DNA of 64,000 nucleotides from Mactromeris polynyma. Its lineage: Eukaryota > Mollusca > Bivalvia > Venerida > Mactridae. The stretch covers positions 3,720,001-3,784,000 of the forward strand of contig JASFXZ010000039.1 of the NCBI GenBank assembly GCA_032209605.1, read 5' to 3'. Position 1 is the first letter of the stretch. Each line of letters opens with the position of its first letter. Below are positions 12,801 through 23,153 of this stretch, piece by piece. The notes under the pieces are model-generated. The model saw only the letters and a list, made by a program, of their open reading frames with translations, was not told the DNA's origin and did no database searches. Position numbers and translations under genes: made by a program.

Positions 12801-14520
12801 CCAATGAACGACCATCCTCATGATCTGAGACCAGTGATTTAAGAAAGATTTGAGAAATTGAAACATAGATGTAGAATACTGTATAACTTTATAAGAATAT
12901 TTCACTTGCTTCCTGTGTTGATGGAAATAGCCAGCTCCTGGGTATCTATTCTGGCGGTAACTTGGCAGAGCCTCGTTACCAAGGAAACAGTTATCCCAGA
13001 GTTGGATAATCCATTCGCATACTAGGCCAGCAATAGATTCTTTTTCTTGCATACCATTTTTGGGAAAAAAAGGATGAGTTTAAATAAATGTCTCACAAGG
13101 CAGTTTTTTTATAGTAATGTGTGACTTTAAAAAACTTATTCAAGTTATTATCATTCACTGTTATGTGAAGTTGTGATATTATGTCATCGTTAGAGACTCA
13201 TCCTGCATGGGGGTTGGGTGTAAGATAGAGTTTCCAGGGTCCGTATTCACGAACGTTTTAAGACTGAATCTCAGACTTAGACTTTATAATGGTAAATTCT
13301 CATTTTGTTCTTACGTTATTGTTACACAATATGTTTTGATAAAAACATGGCAAAAGTGTAGAGTGAGTAACAAGAAATATTCAGGCAAAACTTTATCCCT
13401 TTAAATATAATGAAAACAAAATGCTTGTAGATTTAATTTTGGCAATATGAAAGTCTAAGTCTGAGACTCAGTCTTAAAACGTTCGTGAATATGTGCCAAG
13501 CACTTGTGTAAACAGGGGAAATCATGGTCCAATAGGCAAGAAAATGCCTACTAGCATTGAAATTTCAATCCATAAAAGATATGGATATAAAAGCCTGTTT
13601 TAGCAACCAAAACAGCATAGAATTAATCTGTGGTTTACATTTTATTTTTCTAGGACTTACCTGTAGTGCAAAAGCTCCATTCAGCTCATATTTTTCATGG
13701 TTCTGTATTCCTTGAGGTAAACAGGATGTTTCCAGCTCATGAAGATCAGCCAACAACCATTGTTCATATACACGAGTTCTTAACTCATCCTCGGACAAGC
13801 CAGTGCCCTGAAATCATAGAAAAAATGAACACAAGTTATAACATATCCTGCCACAAAATCTTTACAAATGGGGGAACTACACGGGACATCAGTTTATGTA
13901 ACAACAGCTAGTGTTCAAGTGGCTACCTAAACAGATTAAAAATGTTTGTTGTACTGCTTCATGCTTACATTTCCTCACTTTCCTTTGGAATGTATAATCC
14001 CAAAACAAAGTTAAGTCTCAAAGTTACACAACTTACACCTGATTGTATTTTCTCTTTCATTATCATTGAAAGATCTTGACTTGTTCAGTGATGTATTCCA
14101 TCCATTAAATTCCCCCACCCCTTGTTGTTTCCCTAGGTTCTCCTTGGTTGTTCTTTATGGTTAGCCAGACAAGTCCTTACACCCCTATTCCCATACATGT
14201 TTACCCTTGCACCTCCTCAGTCAGTGGCTTCATATTTTGTTGACTTTTGTTTTCCCAGGGTCTGTGTGGGGAGGCATTGTCTAGTGTATACATGCGGTGT
14301 TCCCTGTAACAACTTAGTCTCTCTTCATTAGTAAAACATACATGTACATATTCTCAGCTAAACATGTGTACAGTATGTAAATTATTTGTTCAATGTCAAC
14401 AGAAATGCTTGTTACCTGATGTTCTTCGTGAATCCATTCGATACAAGCCTGCAACCAGTCATTATTCACAAGAATATTGTTACTTTTCATCCACAGTCCA
14501 GTCCTTGTTGTATGGTCCAT
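3883..14520 (-). CDS. RMI1: RecQ-mediated genome instability protein 1 (RMI1), complete, 12 coding exons
   Basis: Role (known for the family): RMI1 is the nuclear OB-fold scaffold of the BLM-TOP3A-RMI1-RMI2 dissolvasome, which resolves double Holliday junctions. Exons: 14520-14416, 13807-13661, 11516-11406, 10981-10862, 10300-10167, 9753-9537, 8414-7577, 7299-7220, 6435-6325, 5668-5627, 5137-5084, 4044-3883. All have GT donors and AG acceptors and all phases agree, giving 706 codons. ATG at 14518-14520 is the first in frame after an upstream stop. Residues 1-84 are the N-terminal helical region (WLQACIEWIHEE, VYEQWLLADL). Residues 85-206 are OB1, with PKPSRMLLFKLTDG, VQGMEYK and LGGEVDTLVE. 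Residues 279-558 are a large acidic, Ser/Asn-rich, probably disordered exon starting near VVDGFSDDDEF. Residues 558-706 are the C-terminal OB2 that binds RMI2 (YLSKVMS, GRWILSCKINDGTMAVDVDL, KQCQQKLIDLMCLLE). Odd points: exon 3 uses a weak gtcagt donor, and exons 8 and 9 use gttag donors. Confidence 0.93.
6106..6259. mobile_element. CAGTAAAACC MITE, copy 1, in RMI1 intron 9
   Basis: A 154-bp element starts CAGTAAAACC and ends GGTTTTACTG, with TA on each side (6104-6105, 6260-6261). It shares internal text such as 'ttaattttgaggtggtctta' with copies at 19619 and 63430. The TA duplication and CAGT ends suit a nonautonomous Tc1/mariner/pogo element. It has no coding capacity. Confidence 0.85.
11535..12656. 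repeat. 59-bp minisatellite, 19 copies, in RMI1 intron 2
   Basis: About 19 nearly identical 59-bp units contain 'cataggaaacatacagtata', 'tctatgaaggtaagactacc' and 'catatgttatgctataaca'. Variants (actcat for acccat, atgaca for ataaca, gtatgact for gtaagact) are shared between neighbouring units, which suggests recent block amplification. The array starts 18 bp from the intron side of the exon 3 acceptor (11517) on the minus-strand gene. Each unit has a donor-like aggtaag on the antisense strand. Confidence 0.97.
12759..13545 (-). repeat. dispersed repeat, copy B, interrupted by a MITE
   Basis: This is the paralogue of 3483-3865. The similarity runs across ggtatgcaagaaaaagaa (around 13030-13050 on the minus strand) and the 'attcaagttattatcattcac' stretch. 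It resumes at 'aagcacttgtgtaaacaggggaaat' after a 246-bp MITE at 13245-13490. The 97-residue minus frame beginning MQEKE is not conserved enough with copy A to call a gene. Confidence 0.45.
13245..13490. mobile_element. ATTCACGAACG MITE in RMI1 intron 2
   Basis: The ends are inverted repeats of about 41 bp: attcacgaacgttttaaga at 13245 and its complement gtcttaaaacgttcgtgaat ending at 13490, then ctcagacttagactt against aagtctaagtctgag. The middle is non-coding. A related single end occurs at 62710-62750. Confidence 0.85.
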
Positions 14521-14589
14521 AGTCCATACTGTACCTAGTTACAATGTAATAAATTGATACTCATGAAAATAAAACCTTAATATGAATTA

Positions 14590-14870
14590 GAGCTGTCATC
14601 GATAGAAACAATATTGGTGTATCATTAATATCTTTTTGTCGATTGATTATCATTACATATATTTAAAAAAATCGATTCTTAAAAAGTTTATAATAGTGAG
14701 GAAGCAAGGTGATAAAGTAACATATATATGCATGTAAAAGACAAAACTACTCAACTAGAAGAGAAAATATATTTATGTAAACAATAGTTTATATATCTAC
14801 ATATCACCGAAATTTCTCATTTGATATGTCAATATCATCAATATGCATGTTGCCAAATCCATGACAGCTC
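14590..14870. mobile_element. GAGCTGTCAT MITE upstream of RMI1
   Basis: A 281-bp AT-rich segment starts gagctgtcat and ends atgacagctc, a perfect 10-bp inverted repeat. TA follows or precedes each end (14588-14589, 14871-14872). The interior has no open frame. It lies 70 bp upstream of the RMI1 start codon, probably in the 5' UTR intron or the promoter. Confidence 0.65.
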
Positions 14871-15960
14871 TATCACAATACAGAAGTTTTGCCCTCGTCT
14901 ACGCTTAATTAGAATGAGACAATTGTCCATAGCTATTTTACAAATACTGAAATACATATTCATATACACTAAACTCTGGCTGTAACAAAACTCATATTCA
15001 GACAACTAATAGGAGTTTGACTCAGTTATATATATAAATCAGCACTGGATATAAAAAATTCATAGCTCGAATTGTGTTTATTTATTGACAAAGCAAATGA
15101 GTGAAACAGTGTCACATCAAAACATCATTTCATTCAGGTAGGGAACATTGATTTGAAGTTATCAATGACGTACGTTCATGTGCAAATGTAGGGCCTACAT
15201 AAAACTGCAGAATGTCATTTCCGACATAGCTTTTAGCTGCTAAAACTTTAGATATGACAAGGGCGAAAGGTTTAGTGGCGAATGACAGAAGTACCGAACT
15301 AAAAAGGGTACGGATACGGTCGGTACTAAACGCGAGTCTACGCATTTTTTTTCCTAAGTCTCGTGCCTTTCGATGGAATCGAAACTGTACAGTTAAAACT
15401 CTTTTCATTTTTGAATTAATTGCGTGAATACCTGAGATCCAAATTTGTAGCTTTTAAGTGTCCCGCCGATTCCTCTCAGTGGTTACTTCCCCTGTTCCAC
15501 TTTGTAAGGGGAGATCACTGGTGCGATCGAATGAAAATCTGGGACAGGTTTAAAACACGGCCCGGCCGTAAAATACAGTACAGTATATTAAAATTATTAG
15601 AAGGTGTTTATCTATACAGCATGACAGAGAAGATATACATATTGACCAATGTAATCCAGTATAATTGACATATACAGAATGACAAATCCAGTACAGTACG
15701 GTACCCAACTTTCATGTCACTGCGGTCCGACCAACTTCCTATAGAATTATAGAAGGAAAAAACCAAGATAAATCAAAATCTTCGTTCAGTTACGGCTAAC
15801 TGTCGCTCACGTTTTGTTTTGTATCCATGGTCCCACCGTATCACATTGTATGCACACGGGAACCAAATAGCAAATGAACGCATGGCTGGTTCCCTGTCCT
15901 TACTGTCTTTGAGGCAGAGAACCAGCATACAAACTAGGCGGTCAATACACTTGTTTGGTC
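14871..15960. other. RMI1 upstream region with a probable promoter
   Basis: No supportable coding exon. The stretch 15280-15560 is richer in CpG than its surroundings (cggtacggtcgg-like, cccgccgatt, ggcccggccgta) and is the most likely promoter or first non-coding exon region of the minus-strand RMI1 gene. The 92-residue minus frame at 15130-15408 is not recognised. It could be 5' UTR read-through or chance. Confidence 0.35.
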
Positions 15961-16171
15961 ATACTGTATGGTTAGTAGGTTAGTCTGCATATGTACACTA
16001 CTGCAATGCATTTGGTCATTCTGTATATGAACTGTACTGCATTACAGTAGTCAATCTTCTGCCGGACACCATTGGTCATTCTGTATACGTACGTAATTAC
16101 TGGGCAACATTTGTACATCTGTACACGTACACTGCTAGACTACATTGATCAATCTATATAAGTACTGTAAT

Positions 16172-16205
16172 CACGGACCTATATACATATGTATATAGGT
16201 CCGTG
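16172..16205. repeat. 34-bp perfect palindrome flanked by 7-bp direct repeats
   Basis: cacggacctatatacat is followed directly by its exact complement. CTGTAAT lies on each side (16165-16171 and 16206-16212). The arrangement looks like a tiny insertion with a target duplication. Confidence 0.8.
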
Positions 16206-16786
16206 CTGTAATTAACGGATTACATTTGTCATTTTGTAAATGTGCTGTATTGGATTGCATTAGTCATTCTATATATGTACAATACAGGATCTCATTGGTC
16301 ATTCTGTATATGTGCTGTACTGGATTGCATAAGTCATTCTATATATGTACACTACTGGATCGCATTGTTCATTCTGTATATGTGCTGTATTGGATTGCAT
16401 TAGTCATTATATATATGCACACTTCTAGTTCGCATTGTTCATTCTGTATATGTACCCTTTTTGGTTGAATTGTTCATTCAGTATATGTGCTGTATTGGAT
16501 CGCATTGTTCATTCTGTATATGTACCCTATTTGGTTGAATTGTTCATTCAGTATATATGCTCTATTGGATCGCATTGTTCATTCTGTATATGTACCCTAT
16601 TTGGTTGAATTGTTCATTCAGTATATATGTGCTCTATTGGATTGTATTGATCATTCTGTACATTACGCTCCACACAGCGCTTTGATTCCACTACGGTGAA
16701 TATGAAGGTATCGGAATAAGTTCCCGATGCTAAAGGAGAGTATCTGTACGTGTACTATATTGGTTTGCATTGTTCAATCTGTATAT

Positions 16787-16862
16787 CGAGGGCTCAACGC
16801 AACAATGTCGTAACTCCTATATAAATTAATAGGAGTTACGACATTGTTGCGTTAAGCCCTCG
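16787..16862. mobile_element. 76-bp hairpin MITE-like insertion in the satellite
   Basis: A 34-nt arm (16787-16820, cgagggctcaacgcaacaat...) faces its complement (16829-16862) with one mismatch and an 8-nt loop. ATAT lies on both sides, and removing the insert plus one ATAT restores the normal satellite text ctgtatatgtgctctattgg. A TA duplication with element ends TCGAGGGC would fit equally well. It has no coding capacity. Confidence 0.8.
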
Positions 16863-18638
16863 ATATGTGCTCTATTGGATTACATTGTTCATTCTGTATA
16901 TGTTCTCTATTGGATTGCATTGTTCATTCTGTATATGTACTCTATTGGATTACATTGTTCATTCTGTATATGTACTCTATTGGATTACATTGTTCATTCT
17001 GTATATGTACTCTATTGGATTACATTGTTCATTCCGTACATGTACTGTATTGGATCGCATTGATTATTCTGTACATGTACTCGCCCAGTCAGCAAGCCTA
17101 TATTGGCCCGATATCGGACCGATATACTTTTCATATCGGCCCGATATCGAATACGATATCGGGCCGTTATCGGTTTGCCCATCGGCATTTGATCGGGCCG
17201 TTGTCGGTTGGAACTGTTATCGGTCCTACATCGGTCCTATATCGGCAACTGGTGTTTTCCGCTATCCATCCAATTCAAATGCATATATATATAATAAAGA
17301 CAAACAGGTAAAATACAGTAATTTTTATTAAGAACATGAATAAAAACAGGTACAATACAGAAATATCTACAGAAAGAAAGTTATTCGATATATAAATGAC
17401 CCTATAAATAGCAAAATGGCGACTAAAATCCACCCATCCAACTAGACTTCAAGAACACGGCAGATAAAATCAAATGACACATTCCGAAAATCCCCGGTTA
17501 TTTCCAAATACAAAATGCATGTACATTGTCAATGCTAAAAATTAAATGCACACCCACATACCCTGGCACAAACTACAACCAGAAACATGTCCATATAGTG
17601 ATAGCTATAATTTGAACACAAGTGTAAAACCAATTAAGTGCCCCCATTTTACTCAATCAAGGGGCATAACTCTACCCTTAATTCAATCAAAAACAAGATG
17701 CACAATTTCATGTGATGACTAATATTAATAATAATAATATGCTTATTTCTCCTCCAAATTTGAAGATTTGAACAATATTCACACAAAAGAAATCAGCATA
17801 TATAACTATACATATAAAAAGTAGATGACATACTCATACAGATGAACATATATTGTGCATATGATATCACATATAACAATATATGTAATACAAGACATAC
17901 ATATAACAATGAGCATACAATACACGCATTATCAGACACAAATGCACATATAATAAACATATTGCATTATCAGGCATACATATACATTACGTCACCTCAA
18001 TAACGTCAGGCTTTAGAAATGTGCGTTGCTAAGGTAGAACAATTATTATACTGTGAAAATAGAGGCAATGCTTGAAAGCTATTTCGTTAACCACGGAGTA
18101 CGAAAGTTTAACAATCCTAACACGAAAACGAAATTGCTAGGCTCAAGTTATTCGTTGACTTACTGGTGTAGCGCAAGCTGTACCAAAACCGTTAATGATT
18201 TAAACCGAAAACGAAATGTTTAAAGCATTGTAATGGTAAACATGCAAAATGATTTACTAGCTCAGAGTAAATAATAATTAAGGAAATCATAAAAAATAAA
18301 CATCTCACAAAAATACAGTAAATACGTTGTTTACATAATATGAATGTTCATTAAAACATTGTGAAAATAACACAAATACGATACATTACAGCGTATTCGC
18401 AAAGTTTTTAGTTACTGAACTATTTAATTAAAATAAAGTCATGTTTGAGAAACACTATTTAATTAGACTTTTCCTCATATGAATATCTCACACTGGGCGT
18501 TTAGTAACATTATTATAAAACATGTAATGCAGTAATTTGATGAGAGTAGACTGGCAGACACACTAACACAATAGAATATACAGAAACATGAATTATTTAC
18601 AGTGTCACATACGTATATGTTAAATTACACTTATTTAA

Positions 18639-20127
18639 TTAATCAATCTCCTCAACCACCCTCATTCTCTTTTTCCTACCACCATCTCTATCTTTAGCAT
18701 TATGCAGCCAGTCTTTAATGAAAAACTCCACTTCACTGGACCTGGCAGATGCGAAGTTCTTCTTCACGGCTTCTGCAAATATTAAGCAACTAATTAAATC
18801 TACTGTTATACCAGATACTTTCTATTTGGGCCAGTTCAACCAAAACTTATTGACAATACTTAATATAATCTCAGATAAAAGTCCACAGTAGGAACAAATA
18901 TCATTCATTCAAGAGTTCTAACAGAGTGAATACTTAATAGTACATACTTTAACAGGCTGATCTAGGTCGAAGGCTTTTAATGCCATGACTGGAATGTGTA
19001 CTTATACACAACAAAAAACTGTCATGTACATAATGATTGGATTAAACTGTACACAATGTTTGGTTGGTTCAAACAGCAGGTGATGCGTTTTCTCCTTGAC
19101 AGTTTGACTATAGATATTACATCCACAGTCATTTGGTTAAATTTCATGTGTGAAAGTTGGTGGTTACTGGCATAAGAACATGTTGATACTGATCGATACC
19201 CCAGGAACACTGGTTAGGTCAACAGACCAGAGTATTTACATAACCATATTACTGTAAGAAACAGCTTGAACTCCTACGCATCATGTACATTATGCTGCAT
19301 AAATACATTTATCTTATTGAGTAGTCATGAATAACTTTTATTCAAGCCAAGTTCAACCGAGCTATAAGTCACTTAATAAAAACAAATTAACATAAATCAA
19401 GTAAATCTATACTCCTTACTTATAATAGCAGAACAAATTCTTAGTGTGCCAAACGGCCTCCAATGCTGGCAAGGTAATTCACCTGGAAAAAATAATAAAA
19501 ATGAGATAACTTCTGAACTAGTAGATCTGCACCCATGAGCCCTAAATCCCCACATCTTACTTAGCAGAAATGAATGATTGGACGTCTTCATCTTCTGCTA
19601 CACGAAAATATGGTTATACAGTAAAACCTCAATAATACTACCACCCTTGGGTCCCCTAAACTCTGATCTTCATATTGAGGTTGAATAAAGAGCAAAATAG
19701 TGAAAATGGACTTGAAAATTGTGTTCTTAATTTTGAGTTGGTCTTAGTATTGAGGTGGTCATTAGGTGAGGTTTACTGTATTACAAACATCTGATCTGGA
19801 CAATCACTGAGCTGAATGACTGTTGAAAAAAGTCAAAACTATAAAAACATATTAATTCCCTTACATGTAGCTTGTTTTGTTTATATAAGATTATTAAGAA
19901 TGTTGAATTCATACCATGACTTTCATGACTGATGAATCAAACAAAGCCTGCTCCATACAGTCCATCTCCTCTACAGAGTTTGCAGGAATGCTGATCAATC
20001 CCTTCTGGAGCATCACATTCTCTGACTCCAGCATCCATTTTTTAGCCGATGTTTGACACCATCAAGCGCAATGCTTTCTGTTCATTCCTGATCTCTTCCA
20101 ACAATCCGAATATTCTTATGTCACGTT
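18639..20127 (-). pseudogene. decayed DUF4806-like protein gene carried by the transposon
   Basis: Three minus-strand exons are visible. 20127-19915 (acceptor tttgcag) reads ERDIRIFGLLEEIRNEQKAL, breaks at a TAA/frameshift after VSNIG, then continues in another frame as KKWMLESENVMLQKGLISIP to DSSVMKVM. 19482-19420 reads VNYLASIGGR in one frame and TLRICSAII in another, so the middle of the domain is deleted. 18772-18639 reads KAVKKNFASARSSEVEFFIK, DWLHNAKDR and a basic RKKRMR tail with TAA. From memory, this order (LPxxSxEEMDxxE, then YLxxIGG, then LCxxIxxAVKxNF and a tail with xxIKxWLxxAKDR) matches DUF4806, a domain common in invertebrate multicopy genes. The frameshift and the lost TNxLAxxYxWxGxKGK core mean it is not functional. 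Confidence 0.6.
19619..19778. mobile_element. CAGTAAAACC MITE, copy 2, nested in the 4.2-kb transposon
   Basis: 160 bp, starting CAGTAAAACCTCAATAATAC and ending GTGAGGTTTACTG, with TA on both sides (19617-19618, 19779-19780). It lies in the intron between the first two pseudogene exons, so it inserted into this transposon lineage later. Close to copy 3 at 63430, including 'gtgaaaatggacttgaaaa'. Confidence 0.85.
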
Positions 20128-20429
20128 CTGCAAAACAAATAGGTTTTGCTTTGAAAACACATGCCTATTATAACTATATTACTTTTCATTAAACATATAC
20201 CACAATGAAGCTTATAGAAAGACACATGAACATTCGAATGTTTACTGAAATGCATATATATCAGATGGCATAAATTATTATGATAATAATCATGAATTCC
20301 TCACAATATAACTCTAGTAAGTGCAAGAAAGTGAACTATTGGTTCATCCAATTATTCCAACAATTTTGACATATTTAAGCAATTTGGCATTGAAGAATTT
20401 TCTAAGCTGATTCTTGCCCGAGAGCAGAC

Positions 20430-20535
20430 GATGCCTGCACAGAGGGTGATCTTGCCTCTGCAGACAATGCCTGCACAAAGGGTGATCTTGCCAATGCAGA
20501 CAATGCCTGCACAGAGGGTGATCTTGCCTTTGCAG
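20430..20535 (-). repeat. 36-bp triplicated unit, possible exon of the transposon gene
   Basis: Three copies of a 36-bp unit (gcctgcacagagggtgatct plus tgcctctgcagacaat) stay open in several frames. On the minus strand one frame gives repeats of ARSPSVQALSA. In-phase 36-bp units suit a coding repeat, but no splice sites decide it. Confidence 0.4.
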
Positions 20536-21297
20536 ACAATTATTGCATTGATATAAGTCGTAAAAAAATATCAAATAAATTCAGTTTTACATATAATTTA
20601 ATTATATACCCACAACACTCATGCCAAAATGTGTTCAGTTAAATACTGAGTCGCGAATACTGGATACATTTACGAAAAAGGTTAGACAGTTCCAGAAAGT
20701 GCTCGATGTATACTTGCAAGAAGTAAAGAAAATCAAAATAAATCATTAAGAACAATTTTCAAGCTAATTTATACCTGTAAATATTGATGGATGATTGATT
20801 TTTCGTCAAACAAATGATTCTCTCAGATCAAACTGTGTTTTGATTCTCGCGCAGTGCGGCTGTCTATAGTTCCAAAATTGGCGCCAAACGAAATAAAATA
20901 GATTGAACGAAAATTATATTGTTCGGAAAATATCATGAAATCCCGTCAAATACGGCGTTTTAGAGTTGTAATAAGACAAAATATATTATATATATATTAT
21001 AATATATTTTGAACCTGAAATCGCACTCAAATATCGAAGTCACTATCGGTATATAGGTCCGTTATCGGACCGATATTCATTGATATTGAACGACTGAAAT
21101 AAGTTAATAAATTACGAAAATATAGTAGTTTTTTGATAATTATTCAAAGTATAATTCACTGAAAGGGTCGTAACATTTTTATATACTCCGAATGAATTGT
21201 TGTCCAATAACGGATGGACAACGGATAGATATCGGGAGCCGATGCCGATATGCCGCTGTCTTGCCGATATCTATCCGATATAGGTGTGCTGGCTGGG

Positions 21298-21862
21298 TCT
21301 ATTGGATTACATTGTTCATTCTGTATATGTACTCTATTGGATTACATTGATCATTCTGTACATGTACTCTATTGGATTACATTGTTCATTCTGTATATGT
21401 ACTCTATTGGATTACATTGTTCATTCTGTATATGTACTCTATTGGATTACATTGTTCATTCTGTATATGTACTCTATTGGATTACATTGTTCATTCTGTA
21501 TATGTACTCTATTGGATTACATTGTTCATTCCGTACATGTACTGTATTGGATCGCATTGATTATTCTGTACATGTACTCTATTGGATTACATTGTTCATT
21601 CTGTATATGTACTCTATTGGATTACATTGATCATTCTGTACATGTACTCTATTGGATTACATTGTTCATTCTGTATATGTACTCTATTGGATTACATTGA
21701 TCATTCTGTACATGTACTCTATTGGATTACATTGTTCATTCTGTATATGTACTCTATTGGATTACATTGTTCATTCCGTACATGTACTCTATTGGATTGC
21801 ATTGATCATTCTGTACATGTACTCTATTGGAGTGTATTGGTCATTCTGTACATGTAACAGAC
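21298..21862 (+). repeat. 35-bp satellite array, right part
   Basis: About 16 copies continue the array interrupted at 17083. They are more homogeneous than the left part. Two unit types alternate in a block, ttcattctgtatatgtactc and ttcattccgtacatgtactg, giving a higher-order period visible at 21300-21860. Confidence 0.95.
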
Positions 21863-22109
21863 AATATAAGTAGTTGTATTGGTCAGTGTCATTATGATTT
21901 CTGTTGAAAAAAGACAAATGTATATTTCCGATGCTAAATAGCTAAGTAGCTACCATTTGCCGAAGCAATATACAAAGCAAAACCTTATGGTGCATAATTC
22001 AATATACATTTTTAGAAAGAGGCTACAATATAAGTATCATAAATGCATAATACATTCTGATAAATCATTACAGCCCGGGGCAATTTCATAAAACAGATGG
22101 ACCAATGAT

Positions 22110-22500
22110 GTCCAGTAAAAGCCTAGCAGAGAACATACAAATATAGACGCGTGTAATCCAGCAGAGTTCATACACAGAATGACCAATGTATTATAGTGTA
22201 CATGTGCAGACTGACCTATGTAGTCATCAAACAGTGGGCGAATAGAGAGAATGTCCAATGTAGACCAACAATGAACGAATAGTGCAGAAGTGAGCGTTTA
22301 CAGAATGGATCGACAGTAATGCTTAGCATAGGACGTATTGGACGTACACAAATTACCAGTATACAGTCCAATAGGCATAACAGGGTGACCAATGTTGGCG
22401 TATACCGAATGACGAATGTCATTCAGAAGTGTGCGTACACAAAAAAGCCAATGTATTACAACAGTGGTCGTAGACAGAATGACCAATGCAGTTGTGTTTG
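22110..22500 (-). repeat. degenerate inverted copies of the 35-bp satellite motif
   Basis: Blocks such as 'cacagaatgaccaatgtatt', 'gcagactgacctatgtagt' and 'gacagaatgaccaatgca' are the complement of the satellite core 'attggtcattctgtatatg', spaced roughly 35-70 bp apart. The orientation therefore flips after 21862. Open frames here are repeat shadows. Confidence 0.65.
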
Positions 22501-23150
22501 TCTGTTTTCATCGGGTTTTACGCTATTTTTTTCAACAATTTTAGTCATACATGACGGCCAGTTGACCTTACCATTTGTCCTCGAATTAATAGCCAGTACT
22601 AACTAGCTTTCCCACAAGCAACTGATGTCAACAACCTCTCTACATGTGGAGGACATGACAGTAACCAATGTCACGGAAAGACATAACCTGCCCAACCGGC
22701 CTTCGAATTCGGATCTGCCGGGTGACAGTCTAGCGCGGTACAAACTGAGCTAGCCGGACGGACTGACCAAGGTAGTACATCAGTGAGCTGTTGTTGAAAC
22801 TAAAACCATACCATGTTGTTGGAATTGTATTGTAGAGCGGGGTCGGGTATTACTGCTATGTCTAATGTTTTAGGTTCATGATGATGTTTGTCCCCGTTTC
22901 ATGTTATATTTTTCGATATTTGTCTGTATGTGAGTCGGGTTTGGTTATTTTTAAAACAAAACATATTTTATACGTATTATTTATAATAAAGATTATTGAT
23001 ACAAAATGCTGAAATAGAAAATCAAAATAATTGTTACATACTACATGTACCTACCAAACCTGGAAAAGGCAACTCTTCAATGACTTCAATGTCATAAAAT
23101 AAATATTTGTCAGTACATTTTGCTCATAAAAAAGCAACATTTCACTATAC
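22501..23150. other. intergenic DNA with a degenerate tRNA-like SINE head
   Basis: At 22690-22765 the minus strand reads ccggctagctcagtttgta, a good A-box, then gatccgaattcgaagg, a poor B-box, so a tRNA-derived SINE or tRNA pseudogene is plausible. The remainder is AT-rich and I see no gene. Confidence 0.35.
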
Positions 23151-23153
23151 TTA

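Larger units (their letters stand above)
15963..17083 (+). repeat. 35-bp satellite array, left part
   Basis: Degenerate at first (15960-16220), then clear copies of a 35-bp unit built from 'tactctattggattacattg' and 'ttcattctgtatatg'. Divergence falls toward the right end. The unit length is not a multiple of three but the unit lacks stops in several frames, so long Ile/Tyr/Cys/Leu frames appear. These are not proteins. The array is interrupted by two small palindromes and cut at 17083 by a 4.2-kb transposon, resuming at 21298. Confidence 0.95.
17084..21297. mobile_element. 4.2-kb DNA transposon with CCCAGYCAGCA ends inserted in the satellite
   Basis: The left end reads cccagtcagcaagcctatat and the right end is the complement of cccagccagcacacctatat. 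Both are followed inward by clusters of gatatcgg / ccgatat motifs (17100-17260 and 21040-21285). The flanks are the same 35-bp satellite, proving insertion: tactc on the left, tctattgg on the right. The target duplication is short and ambiguous (perhaps TC). The interior holds a minus-strand three-exon pseudogene (18639-20127), a nested MITE (19619-19778) and a 36-bp repeat. 17300-18600 is AT-rich without open frames. I cannot assign the superfamily. Confidence 0.85.

Noticed and set aside
15130..15408. 92-residue minus-strand frame upstream of RMI1
   Set aside because: No known motifs, no splice link to RMI1 and it lies in the probable promoter region.
16865..21857. Tyr/Ile/Cys-rich frames resembling membrane proteins
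   Set aside because: All are translations of the 35-bp satellite in overlapping frames.
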